Origin: Balanoglossus misakiensis
Taxonomy: Eukaryota > Hemichordata
Direction: 5' to 3'
Assembly: GCA_040954595.2 (NCBI GenBank)
Contig: CM082582.2
Coordinates: forward strand, 372,001 to 436,000
DNA length: 64,000 nucleotides
The notes beneath the pieces were generated by a model. That model ran no database searches and was not told the DNA's origin. It worked only from the letters and a program-made list of their open reading frames with translations. Each line of letters begins with the position of its first letter. Position 1 is the stretch's first letter. The position numbers and the translations under genes are program-made. Shown here piece by piece: positions 25,985 to 37,461 of the stretch.

Positions 25985-28031
25985 AATACTACATTTATTA
26001 GATATCAGCTAATTTTGGACAATCATCTAAAATCTAAATCATTTTTTCATATTTGGATATCTGATGATGTATGAAATTTCCAATATATGTAAAAATGGTG
26101 CTGATTATAAAAAATGCACTCTGAATGAGCTGATTTAATACAAAATTGCGTTTTATTCGTTTTTGCACCAAAAAGGTCATTTTTAGGCAAAACATTCTTT
26201 ATTTTTTTAATTCGGTGACCTGATCATATATAAGCAATTGCTTGCATGTTAAAAGTTTTTATGACTTTTAAAAGCAGTGACACTGGCGGCATTCAACACG
26301 AAAATAACAATTTTAGCCACAATTCGGTCAAAATGGTAAATTTTTGAAAATTACAAAAAATACCTGTTTTCTACATTTTCGGAAATCTGATGGAGTATAG
26401 AATGCTCTTCGTATGTATATATCGATACAAATTCCACAAAAGACCGTCTAATTTGGCTCACTGCAGACAAAATTGCGTTTTACCAAATTTTCCTTGAAAA
26501 TGTCATTTTTAGAAAAATAAAATAAAAAAACCTTCGTTCTTCGAATTTGGTGCCCTGATCATATATGACATGTTGATTGTATGTTAAAACTTTCGACCAC
26601 TCCAAAAATGCAGAGATATTGACGGAATTCAAGAAAAAATAGCCATTTTGGCCATATTTTGACAAAAATGGTAAATTTTTAAAAAATCATAAAAAATTAA
26701 CTCTTTTCTTCATTTTCGGAAATATTATAGAGCATGAAGTGTCGTTCTCTTGTAAAAAGTGCTGCAAATTCCAGAAAAGGCGGTATAATTTGAATCACCC
26801 AAGACAAAATTACCATTTTCGACTTTTTTTCGAAATATTGTTTTTTTACAAAATAAATAAGAATAAATTCTTTTCTTAGTTCCAAACGGGTAGAGATACT
26901 TTCCACACGGATTTCTAACATTGAATTCCCGTTCATCAACTCAGATTTCCTACAGCATAAGTCGGCTAAAACCCTGACACTCTAGAGCAGAAACAGTTGC
27001 ACACTGGTAACGTTGAACAAGTTGATTTTTCTACGGCCTGGCTCGGCTAAATCTCCGTCACAATATGACAGACACTAGCGTACGTTAGCAACGGTGATCA
27101 AGTCAGATTTTCTACGGCATGGCTTGGATAAAGCCCCGGCACTCTAGAGCAGAAACACGCGTACAGAGACCACGTTGATCAAGTCTGATCTCCTACGGCT
27201 TGGCTCGACTAAAACCCCGGCACACTATGACAGACATTAGCGTTCGTTAGCAACGTTGATCAAGTCAGATTTCCTACGGCATGGCTTGGCTAAAGCCCTG
27301 GCACTCTAGAGCAGAAACACGCGTACAGAGACCACGTTGATCTACTCACATTTCCTTCGGCCTGGCACGGCTGATGCCCCGGCACTATATATAGGACACA
27401 AACTGGCGTAAGTTAACAACGGTAATCACGTCGGGTTTCCCACGGCCTGGCTCAGCTGAAGCCCCGGCACTCTAGAGCAGAAACAGGCGTACATTGACCA
27501 CGTTGGTCAAGTAAGATTTCCTACGGCGTGACTCGGCTGGTGCACCGGCTCTATATGACACAGACTGGCGTAAGTTATCAACGGTGATTACGTCGGATTT
27601 CCTACGGCCTGGTGTAGCTGAAGCCCCGGCCCTTTAGAGCGGAAACACGCGTACATTGACCACGATAATCAAGTCAGATCTCCTACGGCCTGGCTCGACT
27701 AAAACCCCGGCACACCATGACAGACACTAGCGTTCGTTAGCAACGGTGATCAAGTCTGATTTCCTTCGGCCTGGCTCTGCAAAAGACCCGACACATTAGT
27801 ACAAAGACGTTGGCTAAGTCGGGCAAACCGAAGAGGGAAAGTCACAGCGGGTCAATACTCGACATTTGTTCCGGTAGGACTACATTATTGGCTGTCAATT
27901 TATAGAGAAAGCCCGAATTTAACCAGGGCGTTTCAAACACCGACGTTAGTTGTGGGCACGGCCTGCAGTACTGATGGGTAAGCTGACATCGGCGTACCGC
28001 ATGTAATGTAGGGGGGGGGACAGAACGGTTC
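25985..28031 (-). repeat. Satellite unit, 2,047 bp
   Basis: G9 tract. Its GC block carries GGTGTAGCTGAAG and CCCCGGCCCTTTAG, the reverse complement of variants otherwise seen in forward units at 8,411-12,544. Confidence 0.93.
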
Positions 28032-29686
28032 AATACTACATTTATTAGATATCAGCTACTTTAGGACAATCATCTAAAATCTAAATCATTTTTTCATATT
28101 TGGATATCTGATGATGTATGAAATTTCCATTATATGTAAAAATGGTGCTGATTATAAAAAATGCACTCTGAATGAGCTGATTTAATACAAAATTGCGTTT
28201 TATTCGTTTTTGCACCAAAAAGGTCATTTTTAGGGAAAACATTCTTTATTCTTTAAATTCGGTGACCTGATCATATATAAACAATTGCTTGTATGTTAAA
28301 AGTTTTAATGACTTTTATAAGCAGTGACACTGGCGGCATTCAACGCGAAAATAACAATTTTAGCCACAATTCGGTCAAAATGGTAAATTTTTGAAAATTA
28401 CAAAAAATACCTGTTTTCTACATTTTCGGAAATCTGATGGAGTATAGAATGCTCTTCGTATGTATATATCGATACAAATTCCACAAAAGACCGTCTAATT
28501 TGGCTCACTGCAGACAAAATTGCGTTTTACCAAATTTTCCTTGAAAATGTCATTTTTAGAAAAAAAAATAAAAAACCTTTGTTCTTCGAATTTAGTGCCT
28601 GATCATATATGACATGTTGATTGTATGTTAAAACTTTCGACCACTCCAAAAATGCTGAGATATTGACGGAATTCAAGAAAAAATAGCCATTTTGGCCATA
28701 TTTTGACAAAAATGGTAAATTTTTAAAAAATCATAAAAAATTAACTCTTTTCTTCATTTTCGGAAATATTATAGAGCATGAAGTGTCGTTCTCTTGTAAA
28801 AAGTGCTGCAAATTCCAGAAAAGGCGGTATAATTTGAATCACCCAAGACAAAATTACCATTTTCGACTTTTTTTCGAAATATTGTTTTTTTACAAAATAA
28901 ATAAGAATAAATTCTTTTCTTAGTTCCAAACGGGTAGAGATACTTTCCACACGGATTTCTAACATTGAATTCCCGTTCATCAACTCAGATTTCCTACAAG
29001 TCGGCTAAAACCCTGACACTCTAGAACAGAAACAGTTGCACACTGGTAACGTTGAACAAGTCGATTTTTCTACGGCCTGGCTCGGCTAAATCTCCGTCAC
29101 AATATGACAGACACTAGCGTAGGTTAGCAACGGTGATCAAGTCAGATTTTCTACGGCATGGCTTGGATAAAGCCCCGGCACTCCAGAGCAGAAACACGCG
29201 TACAGAGACCACGTTGATCAAGTCTGATCTCCTACGGCTTGGTTCGACTAAAACCCCGGCACACTATGACAGACACTAGCGTTCGTTAGCAACGGTGATC
29301 AAGTCAGATTTTCTACGGCATGGCTTGGCTAAAGCCCTGGCACTCTAGAGCAGAAACACGCGTACAGAGACCACGTTGATCTATTCACATTTCCTTCGGC
29401 CTGGCACGGCTGATGCCCCGGCACTATATATAGGACACAAACTGGCGTAAGTTAACAACGGTAATCACGTCGGGTTTCCTACGGCCTGGCTTAGCTGAAG
29501 CCCCGGCTCTCTAGAGCAGAAACAGGCGTACATTGACCACGTTGATCAAGTAAGATTTCCTACGGCGTGACTCGGCTGGTACACCGGCTCTATATGACAC
29601 AGACTGGCGTAAGTTATCCACGGTGATTACGTCGGATTTCCTACGGCCTGGTTTAGCTGAAGCCCCGGCACTTTAGAGCGGAAACA
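28032..29686 (-). repeat. Satellite unit, truncated at inversion junction
   Basis: Full AT block and about eight GC subrepeats, but no linker or anchor. Shares, inverted, the private marks of the forward unit 6,328-8,410: CCTACAAGTCGGC, CTCTAGAACAG, GGCTCTCTAGAGC and GGTACACCGG. Confidence 0.92.
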
Positions 29687-29692
29687 TGTAGA
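29681..29692. other. Orientation-switch junction 2 (reverse to forward)
   Basis: Reverse GC-block sequence GAGCGGAAACA meets forward AT-block sequence ATGTAGAAAACAGG with one shared base at 29,686. Confidence 0.9.
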
Positions 29693-30077
29693 AAACAGGT
29701 ATTTTTTGTAATTTTCAAAAATTTACCATTTTGACCGAATTGTGGCTAAAATTGTTATTTTCGTGTTGAATGCCGCCAGTGTCACTGCTTTTAATAGTCA
29801 TAAAAACTTTTAACATACAAGCAATTGTTTATATATGATAAGGTCACCGTATTAAAAAAATAAAGAATGTTTTGACTAAAAATGACCTTTTTGGTGCAAA
29901 AACGAATAAAACGCAATTTTGTATTAAATCAGCTCATTCAGAGTGCATTTTTTATAATCAGCACCATTTTTACATATAATGGAAATTTCATACATCATCA
30001 GATATCCAAATATGAAAAAATGATTTAGATTTTAGATGATTGTCCAAAAGTAGCTGATATCTAATAAATGTAGTATT
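29686..30077 (+). repeat. AT-block remnant of a forward unit
   Basis: Begins inside AT subrepeat 2 at ATGTAGAAAACAGG and continues to the anchor. The 5' half of its parent unit is missing. Confidence 0.92.
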
Positions 30078-30681
30078 GAACCGTTCTGTCCCCCCCCCCC
30101 CTACATTACATGCGGTACGCCGATGTCAGCTTACCCATCAGTACTGCAGGCCGTGCCCACAACTAACGTCGGTGTTTGAAACGCCCTGGTTAAATTCGGG
30201 CTTTCTCTATAAATTGACAGGCAATAATGTAGTCCTACCGGAACAAATGTCGAGTTTTGACCCGCTGTGACTTTCCCTCTTCGGTTTGCCCGACTTAGCC
30301 AACGTCTTTGTACTAGAGTGTCGGGTCTTTTGCAGAGCCAGGCCGAAGGAAATCCGACTTGATCACCGTTGCTAACGAACGCTAGTGTCTGTCATGGTGT
30401 GCCGGGGTTTTAGTCGAGCCAGGCCGTAGGAGATCTGACTTGATCATCGTGGTCAATGTACGCGTGTTTCCGCTCTAAAGTGCCGGGGCTTCAGCTAAAC
30501 CAGGCCGTAGGAAATCCGACGTAATCACCGTTGATAACTTACGCCAGTCTGTGTCATATAGAGCCGGTGTACCAGCCGAGTCACGCCGTAGGAAATCTTA
30601 CTTGATCAACGTGGTCAATGTACGCCTGTTTCTGCTCTAGAGAGCCGGGGCTTCAGCTGAGCCAGGCCGTAGGAAACCCGA
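30078..30681 (+). repeat. Satellite unit, 3' truncated (604 bp)
   Basis: Anchor, C12 tract, linker and four GC subrepeats, ending at GGAAACCCGA in the fifth. Confidence 0.92.
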
Positions 30682-30686
30682 TTTTT
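30675..30686. other. Orientation-switch junction 3 (forward to reverse)
   Basis: Forward GGAAACCCGA and reverse CGATTTTTCTACGG share CGA at 30,679-30,681. Both sides lie in the GC block but in different subrepeats. Confidence 0.9.
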
Positions 30687-31689
30687 CTACGGCCTGGCTC
30701 GGCTAAATCTCGTCACAATATGACAGACACTAGCGTACGTTAGCAACGGTGATCAAGTCAGATTTTCAACGGCATGGGTTGGATAAAGCCCCGGCACTCT
30801 AGAGCAGAAACACGCGTACAGAGACCACGTTGATCAAGTCTGATCTCCTACGGCTTGGCTCGACTAAAACCCCGGCACACTATGACAGACACTAGCGTTC
30901 GTTAGCAACTTTGATCAAGTCAGATTTCCTACGGCATGGCTTAACTAAAGCCCTGGCACTCTAGAGCAGAAACACGCGTACAGAGACCACGTTGATCTTC
31001 TCACATTTCCTTCGGCCTGGCACGGCTGATGCCCCGGCACTATATATAGGACACAGACTGGCGTAAGTTAACAACGGTAATCACGTCGGGTTTTCTTACG
31101 GCCTGGCTCAGCTGAAGCCCCGGCACTCTAGAGCAGAAACAGGCGTACATTGACCACGTTGATCAAGTCAGATTTCCTACGGCGTGACTCGGCTGGTGCA
31201 CCGGCTCTATATGACACAGACTGGCGTAAGTTATCAACGGTGATTACGTCGGATTTCCTACGGCCTGGTTTAGCTGAAGCCCCGGCACTTTAGAGCGGAA
31301 ACACGCGTACATTGACCACGATGATCAAGTCAGATCTCCTACGGCCTGGCTCGACTAAAACCCCGGCACACCATGACAGACACTAGCGTTCGTTAGCAAC
31401 GGTGATCAAGTCGGATTTCCTTCGGCCTGGCTCTGCAAAAGACCCGAAACTCTAGTACAAAGACGTTGGCTAAGTCGGGCAAACCGAACAGGGAAAGTCA
31501 CAGCGGTTCAACACTTGACATTTGTTCCGGTAGGACTGCATTATTGCCTGTCGATTTATAGAGAGAGCCCGAATTTAACCAGGGCGTTTCAAACACCGAC
31601 GTTTGTTGGGGGCACGGCCTACAGTACTGCCGGGTAAGCTGACATCGGCGTACCGCATATAATGTAAGGGGGGGGGGGCAGAACGGTTC
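30679..31689 (-). repeat. Satellite unit, truncated, linker plus GC block
   Basis: Reverse unit with G11 tract and about nine GC subrepeats; the AT block is missing. It carries the reverse complement of the variant set of the forward unit at 16,648: GGTTCAACACTTGACATTTG, TTTTCTTACGGCC, GATCTTCTCACATTTCC, CTTAACTAAAGCC and GCAACTTTGATC. Confidence 0.92.
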
Positions 31690-33748
31690 AATACTACATT
31701 TATTAGATATCAGCTAATTTTGGACAATCATCTAAAATCTAAATCATTTTTTCATATTTGGATATCTGATGATTTTTTGTATGAAATTTCCATTATATGT
31801 AAAATTGGTGCTTATTATAAAACATGCACTCTGAATGAACTGATTTAATACAAGATTGCGTTTTATTCGTTTTTGCACCAAAAAGGTCATTTTTAGGCAA
31901 AACATTCTTTATTTTTTTAATTCGGTGACCTGATCATATATAAACAATTGCTTGTATGTTAAACGTTTTAATGACTTTTAAAAGCAGTGACACTGGCGGC
32001 ATTCATCACGAAAATAACAATTTTAGCCACAATTTAGTCAAAATAGTAAATTTTTGAAATTTACAAAAAATACCTGTTTTCTACATTTTCGGAAATCTGA
32101 TGGAGTGTAGAATGCTCTTCGTATGTATATATCGATACAATTTCCACAAAAGACCGTCTAATTTGGCTCACTGCAGACAAAATTGCGTTTTACCAAATTT
32201 TCCTTGAAAATGTCATTTTTAGAAAAAAAAAAAAAAAAAACCTTTGTTCTTCGAATTTGGTGCCCTGATCATATATGACATGTTGATTGTATGTTAAAAC
32301 TCTCGACTACTCCAAAAATGCTGAGATATTGATGGAATTCAAGAAAAATAGCCATTTTGGCCATATTGTGACAAAAATGGTAAATTTTTGAAAAATCATA
32401 AAAAATTAACTCTTTTCTTCATTTTCGGAAATATTATGGAGCATGAAGTGTCGTTCTCTTGTAAAAAGTGCTGCAAATTCCAGAAAAGGCGGTATAATTT
32501 GAATCACCCAAGACAAAATTGCAATTTTTCGACTTTTTTTTCGAAAAATTGTCTTTTTTACAAAATAAATAAGAATAAATTCTTTTCTTAGTCTCAAACG
32601 GGTAGAGATACTTTCCACACGGGTTTTCTAACATTGAATTCCCGTTCATCAACTCAGATTTCCTACAGCATAAGTCGGCTAAAACCCTGACACTCTAGAG
32701 CAGAAACAGTTGCACACTGGTAACGTTGAACAAGTCGATTTTTCTACGGCCTGGCTCGGCTAAATCTCCGTCACAATATGACAGACACTAGCGTACGTTA
32801 GCAACGGTGATCAAGTCAGATTTTCTACGGCATGGGTTGGATAAAGCCCCGGCACTCTAGAGCAGAAACACGCGTACAGAGACCACGTTGATCAAGTCTG
32901 ATCTCCTACGGCTTGGCTCGACTAAAACCCCGGCACACTATGACAGACACTAGCGTTCGTTAGCAGCGTTGATCAAGTCAGATTTCCTACGGCATGGCTT
33001 GGCTAAAGCCCTGGCACTCTAGAGCAGAAACACGCGTACAGAGACCACGTTGATCTACTCACATTTCCTTCGGCCTGGCACGGCTGATGCCCCGGCACTA
33101 TATATAGGACACAAACTGGCGTAAGTTAACAACGGTAATCACGTCGGGTTTCCTACGGCCTGGCTCAGCTGAAGCCCCGGCACTCTAGAGCAGAAACAGG
33201 CGTACATTGACCACGTTGATCAAGTCAGATTTCCTACGGCGTGACTCGGCTGGTGCACCGGCTCTATATGACACAGACTGGCGTAAGTTATCAACGGTGA
33301 TTACGTCGGATTTCCTACGGCCTGGTTTAGCTGAAGCCCCGGCACTTTAGAGCGGAAACACGCGTACATTGACCACGATGATCAAGTCAGATCTCCTACG
33401 GCCTGGCTCGACTAATACCCCGGCACACCATGACAGACACTAGCGTTCGTTAGCAACGGTGATCAAGTCGGATTTCCTTCGGCCTGGCTCTGCAAAAGAC
33501 CCGACACTCTAGTACAAAGACGTTGGCTAAGTTGGGCAAACCGAAGAGGGAAAGTCGCAGCGGGTCAACACTCGACATTTGTTCCGGTAGGACTGCATTA
33601 TTGCCTGTCGATTTATAGAGAGAGCCCGAATTTAACCAGGGCGTTTCAAACACCGACGTTTGTTGGGGGCACGGCCTACAGTACTGCCGGGTAAGCTGAC
33701 ATCGGCGTACCGCATATAATGTAAGGGGGGGGGGGGACAGAACGGTTC
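31690..33748 (-). repeat. Satellite unit, 2,059 bp
   Basis: G12 tract. Has an 18-A run near 32,223-32,240 and a 6-bp insertion near 31,773 (GATGATTTTTTGTATG where other units have GATGATGTATG). Confidence 0.92.
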
Positions 33749-34827
33749 AATACTACATTTATTAGATATCAGCTAATTTTGGACAATCATCTAAAATCTA
33801 AATCATTTTTTCATATTTGGATATCTGATGATGTATGAAATTTCCATATATATGTAAAAATGGTGCTTATTATAAAACATGCACTCTGAATGAACTGATT
33901 TAATACAAGATTGCGTTTTATTCGTTTTTGCACCAAAAAGGTCATTTTTAGGCAAAACATTCTTTATATTTTTAATTCGGTGACCTGATCATATATAAAC
34001 AATTGCTTGTATGTTAAACGTTTTTATGACTTTTAAAAGCAGTGACACTGGCGGCATTCATCACGAAAATAACAATTTTAGCCACAATTTGGTCAAAATG
34101 GTAAATTTTTGAAAATTACAAAAATACCTGTTTTCTACATTTTCGGAAATCTGATGGAGTATAGAATGCTCTTCGTATGTATATATCGATACAAATTCCA
34201 CAAAAGACCGTCTAATTTGGCTCACTGCAGACAAAATTGCGTTTTACCAAATTTTCCTTGAAAATGTCATTTTTAGAAAAAAAAATAAAAAAACCTTTGT
34301 TCTTCGAATTTGGTGCCCTGATCATATATGACATGTTGATTGTATGTTAAAACTCTCGACCACTCCAAAAATGCAGAGATATTGACGGAATTCAAGAAAA
34401 ATAGCCATTTTGGCCATATTTTGAGAAAAATGGTAATTTTTTGAAAAATCATGAAAAATTAACTCTTTTCTTCATTTTCGGAAATATTATGGAGCATGAA
34501 GTGTCGTTCTCTTGTAAAAAGTGCTGCAAATTCCAGAAAAGGCGGTATAATTTGAATCACCCAAGACAAAATTGCAATTTTTCGACTTTTTTTCGAAAAA
34601 TTGTCTTTTTTACAAAATAAATAAGAATAAATTATTTTCTTAGTTTCAAAAGGGTAGAGATACTTTCCACACGGATTTCTAACATTGAATTCCCGTTCAT
34701 CAACTCAGATTTCCTACAGCATAAGTCGGCTAAAACCCTGACACTCTAGAGCAGAAACAGTTGCACAATGGTAACGTTGAACAAGTCGATTTTTCTACGG
34801 CCTGGCTCGGCTAAATCTCCGTCACAC

Positions 34828-35080
34828 TAGTCCTGTTTCAAAATGACCTACATTACACGTCCTATACACATGTATTGCATGTTCTGATTGGTTTATCCGC
34901 TTCTCTAAGGTCCACTTGCGGCACGCTGATTGGAGGGACCTTGTAGGTTAGGTCCTATTACTATGTATTATTCATTAGACCTTGTAGGTTAGGTCTTATT
35001 ACTATGCATTATTCACTTTACAGCTCCCTGATTGGTTAACGTGTCAGTCTGGTCCCCCATGTGTTCACTGTCTCATTATA
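34828..35080 (+). repeat. Left terminal inverted repeat of the transposon
   Basis: Matches the reverse complement of the right end, with landmarks in the same order: TAGTCCTGTTTCA, GGTCCACTTGCGGCACGC, TGATTGGAGGGACC, TTGTAGGTTAGGTCTTATTA, CAGCTCCCTGATTGGTTAA and TTCACTG. Contains two ~41-bp tandem copies of the TTGTAGGTTAGGTC motif (34,941 and 34,982). Confidence 0.85.
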
Positions 35081-35194
35081 CAGGACCTTGTAGGTTATGT
35101 CTTATTAATATGTATTTATTCACCATACAGCTCCCTGATTGGTTAACGTGTCAGTCTGGTCCCCCCAGTGTTCACTGCCTCATTGTGAAATGTC
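34981..35194. repeat. 107-bp tandem duplication in left transposon arm
   Basis: CTTGTAGGTT occurs at 34,981 and 35,088, and CAGCTCCCTGATTGG at 35,021 and 35,128, both 107 bp apart; GGTTAACGTGTCAGTCTGG is also repeated. The right arm has only one copy. Confidence 0.85.
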
Positions 35195-35923
35195 CCATGT
35201 GCTTCCTGGCTAGCGTTGTGGTAACACATTATTCGGGATGTCCGCAGATCATTCATTGATTTTCTGAGAAATTGCCTGACTGATACTATCTCCAACATAA
35301 ACCGCACCGTGGAAAAATTAAATGATTTTTAGATGGACTTTGAAAATCTGATTAACTCATCTAAGCATTTTTGCTAACAGTTGTATATTTTTTAATCACC
35401 CTCCTACTTCTCATCATCAATATTATTATTGTTGTTTTACTATTTTAAAGTAAATTTGTTTTGACGAAGATGTTGTGATAAGGAGCACGTTGTCCGTTTA
35501 TACATTCGTATATTGTTTTCATAAAAATTGAACTATGACGGTGCAGCTTCGTGAAAGAAGTAATGTTATTCTAAACATTTCCATTGTAAGATATTTTTGG
35601 TTTGCTCGAATGAATAGCACACACTTCGTATTCAGCCAGGTGTTACACGAAGTGATGCGCTGAAAGGCATTACGTAACAAAACACTAGCCCATTTCAACA
35701 AACCGCCACTGGAAATAAAATACGAAATTTCTCCTGGCAATTTTTATTTCGAGTATCTAGTTCACAGTATCACATAAAATGCCATGAATAGTGAAGGAAA
35801 AGGTGAAATCCAATCATTATACGAGTGCCTTTCTTTATACACTGGGATCGAGCTTCGACAACGCGCAGGCAGCATGGCAGACAGAATACGACAACAGTAT
35901 TCAGAAAGTACAAAAAACTTTGC
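35195..35923. other. Transposon interior, no recognisable gene
   Basis: About 730 bp of AT-rich unique sequence. The longest frames (61 aa forward from 35,791, running into the right TIR, and 73 aa reverse from 35,740) show no motif I recognise, no transposase signature, and are of chance length. Most likely internally deleted or unrelated filler. Confidence 0.7.
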
Positions 35924-36159
35924 ATAACGAGGCAGTGAAAACTGGAGACCTACACATTAACCAATCAGGGAGCTGAAAATTGAATAAATACATATTAATA
36001 AGACCTAACCTACAAGGTCTAGTGAATAATACATAATAATAAGACCTAACACATAAGGTCCCTCCAATCAGCGTGCCGCAAGTGGACCTAAGATTACCAG
36101 ATGGACCAATCACAGATGTAGGTACATATGTCATGGACCTGACTTATGAAACAGGACTA
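35924..36159 (-). repeat. Right terminal inverted repeat of the transposon
   Basis: Inverted counterpart of the left end; it includes CCAATCAGGGAGCTG, TAAGACCTAACCTACAAGG, GCGTGCCGCAAGTGGACC and the terminal TGAAACAGGACTA. The stretch nearest the tip (36,090-36,146) is the most diverged from the left arm. Confidence 0.85.
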
Positions 36160-37461
36160 ATATGACAGACACTAGCGCACGTTAGCAACGGTGATCAAGT
36201 CAGATTTTCTACGGCATGGCTGGGATAAAGCCCCGGCACTCTAGAGCAGAAACACGCGTACAGAGACCACGTTGATCAAGTCTGATCTCCTACGGCTTGG
36301 CTCGACTAAAACCCCGGCACACTATGACAGACACTAGCGTTCGTTAGCAACGTTGATCAAGTCAGATTTCCTACGGCATGGCTTGGCTAAAGCCCTGGCA
36401 CTCTAGAGCAGAAACACGCGTACAGAGACCACGTTGATCTACTCTCATTTCCTTCGGCCTGGCACAGCTGATGCCCCGGCACTATATATAGGACACAGAC
36501 TGGCGTAAGTTAACAACGGTAATCACGTCGGGTTTCCTACGGCCTGGCTCAGCTGAAGCCCCGGCACTCTAGAGCAGAAACAGGCGTACATTGACCACGT
36601 TGATCAAGTCAGATGTCCTACGGCGTGACTCCGCTGGTGCACCGGCTCTATATGACACAGACTGGCGTAAGTTATCAACGGTGATTACGTCGGATTTCCT
36701 ACGGCCTGGTTTAGCTCAAGCCCCGGCACTTTAGAGCGGAAACACGCGTACATTGACCACGATGATCAAGTCAGATCTCCTACGGCTTGGCTCGACTAAA
36801 ACCCCGGCACACTATGACAGACACTAGCGTTCGTTAGCAACGTTGATCAAGTCAGATTTCCTACGGCATGGCTTGGCTAAAGCCCTGGCATTCTAGAGCA
36901 GAAACACGCGTACAGAGACCACATTGATCTACTCACATTTCCTTAGGCCTGGCACGGCTGATGCCCCGCACTATATATAGGACACAGACTGGCGTAAGTT
37001 AACAACGGTAATCACGTCGGGTTTCCTACGGCCTGGATCAGCTGAAGCCCCGGCACTCTAGAGCAGAAACAGGCGTACATTGACCACGTTGATCAAGTCA
37101 GATTTCCTACGGCCTGGTTCGACTAAAACCCCGGCACACCATGACAGACACTAGCGTTCGTTAGCAACGGTGATCAAGTCGGATTTCCTTCGGCCTGGCT
37201 CGGCAAAAGACCCGACCCTCTAGTACAAAGACGTTGGCTAAGTCGGGCAAACCGAAGAGGGAAAGTCACAGCGGGTCAACACTCGACATTTGTTCGGGTA
37301 GGACTGCATTATTGCCTGTTAATTTATAGAGAAAGCCCGAATTTAACCAGGGCGCTTCAAACACCGACGTTAGTTGGGGGCACGGCCTGCAGTACTGCCG
37401 GGTAAGGTGACATCGGCGTACCGCATATAATGTAGGGGGGGGGGGAGAAACAGAACGGTTC

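Larger units (their letters stand above)
18217..29686 (-). repeat. Satellite array segment 2, reverse orientation
   Basis: The same unit is read on the minus strand; the anchor appears as a G run followed by CAGAACGGTTC, at 19796, 21851, 24096, 25984 and 28031. Spacings are 2055, 2245 (includes a 194-bp retroposon insertion and its duplication), 1888 and 2047 bp. The right end stops inside the GC block at 29,686, joined to forward AT-block sequence. Confidence 0.96.
29686..30681 (+). repeat. Short forward satellite segment 3 (about 1 kb)
   Basis: A fragment shorter than one unit: it starts in the middle of AT subrepeat 2, passes the anchor at 30,078 with a 12-C tract, and stops in the GC block at 30,681. 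It is flanked on both sides by reverse-orientation array. It carries the variants GGTGTACCAGCC and CTCTAGAGAGCC that also mark the forward unit near 6,816-6,900 and, inverted, the adjoining reverse sequence near 29,500-29,590. Confidence 0.95.
34828..36159. mobile_element. Non-autonomous DNA transposon with long TIRs, 1,332 bp
   Basis: Foreign block inside the GC-block context GTCACAATATGACAG. Its outer ends TAGTCCTGTTTCA and TGAAACAGGACTA are perfect 13-bp inverted repeats, and imperfect inverted similarity continues inward for about 240 bp on each side. No transposase-like reading frame of useful length is seen, so it would depend on another element. Target duplication is unclear: the left flank has one extra C relative to other units, and a TA dinucleotide lies at both ends and could be either a duplication or part of the TIR. 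I cannot assign a superfamily. Confidence 0.82.
33749..37461 (-). repeat. Satellite unit interrupted by a TIR element, 3,713 bp
   Basis: G11 tract followed by AGAAACAG. Without the 1,332-bp transposon the unit is about 2,380 bp, the expanded class with fourteen GC subrepeats. It shares, inverted, private marks of the forward unit 3,950-6,327: CCTTAGGCCTGGC, GCCCCGCACTATATA (one G lost) and a CATTCTAGAGC copy. Confidence 0.9.

Noticed and set aside
35791-35976. 61-aa frame in the transposon interior as a transposase remnant
   Set aside because: Short, runs into the terminal inverted repeat, and no transposase motif is recognisable.
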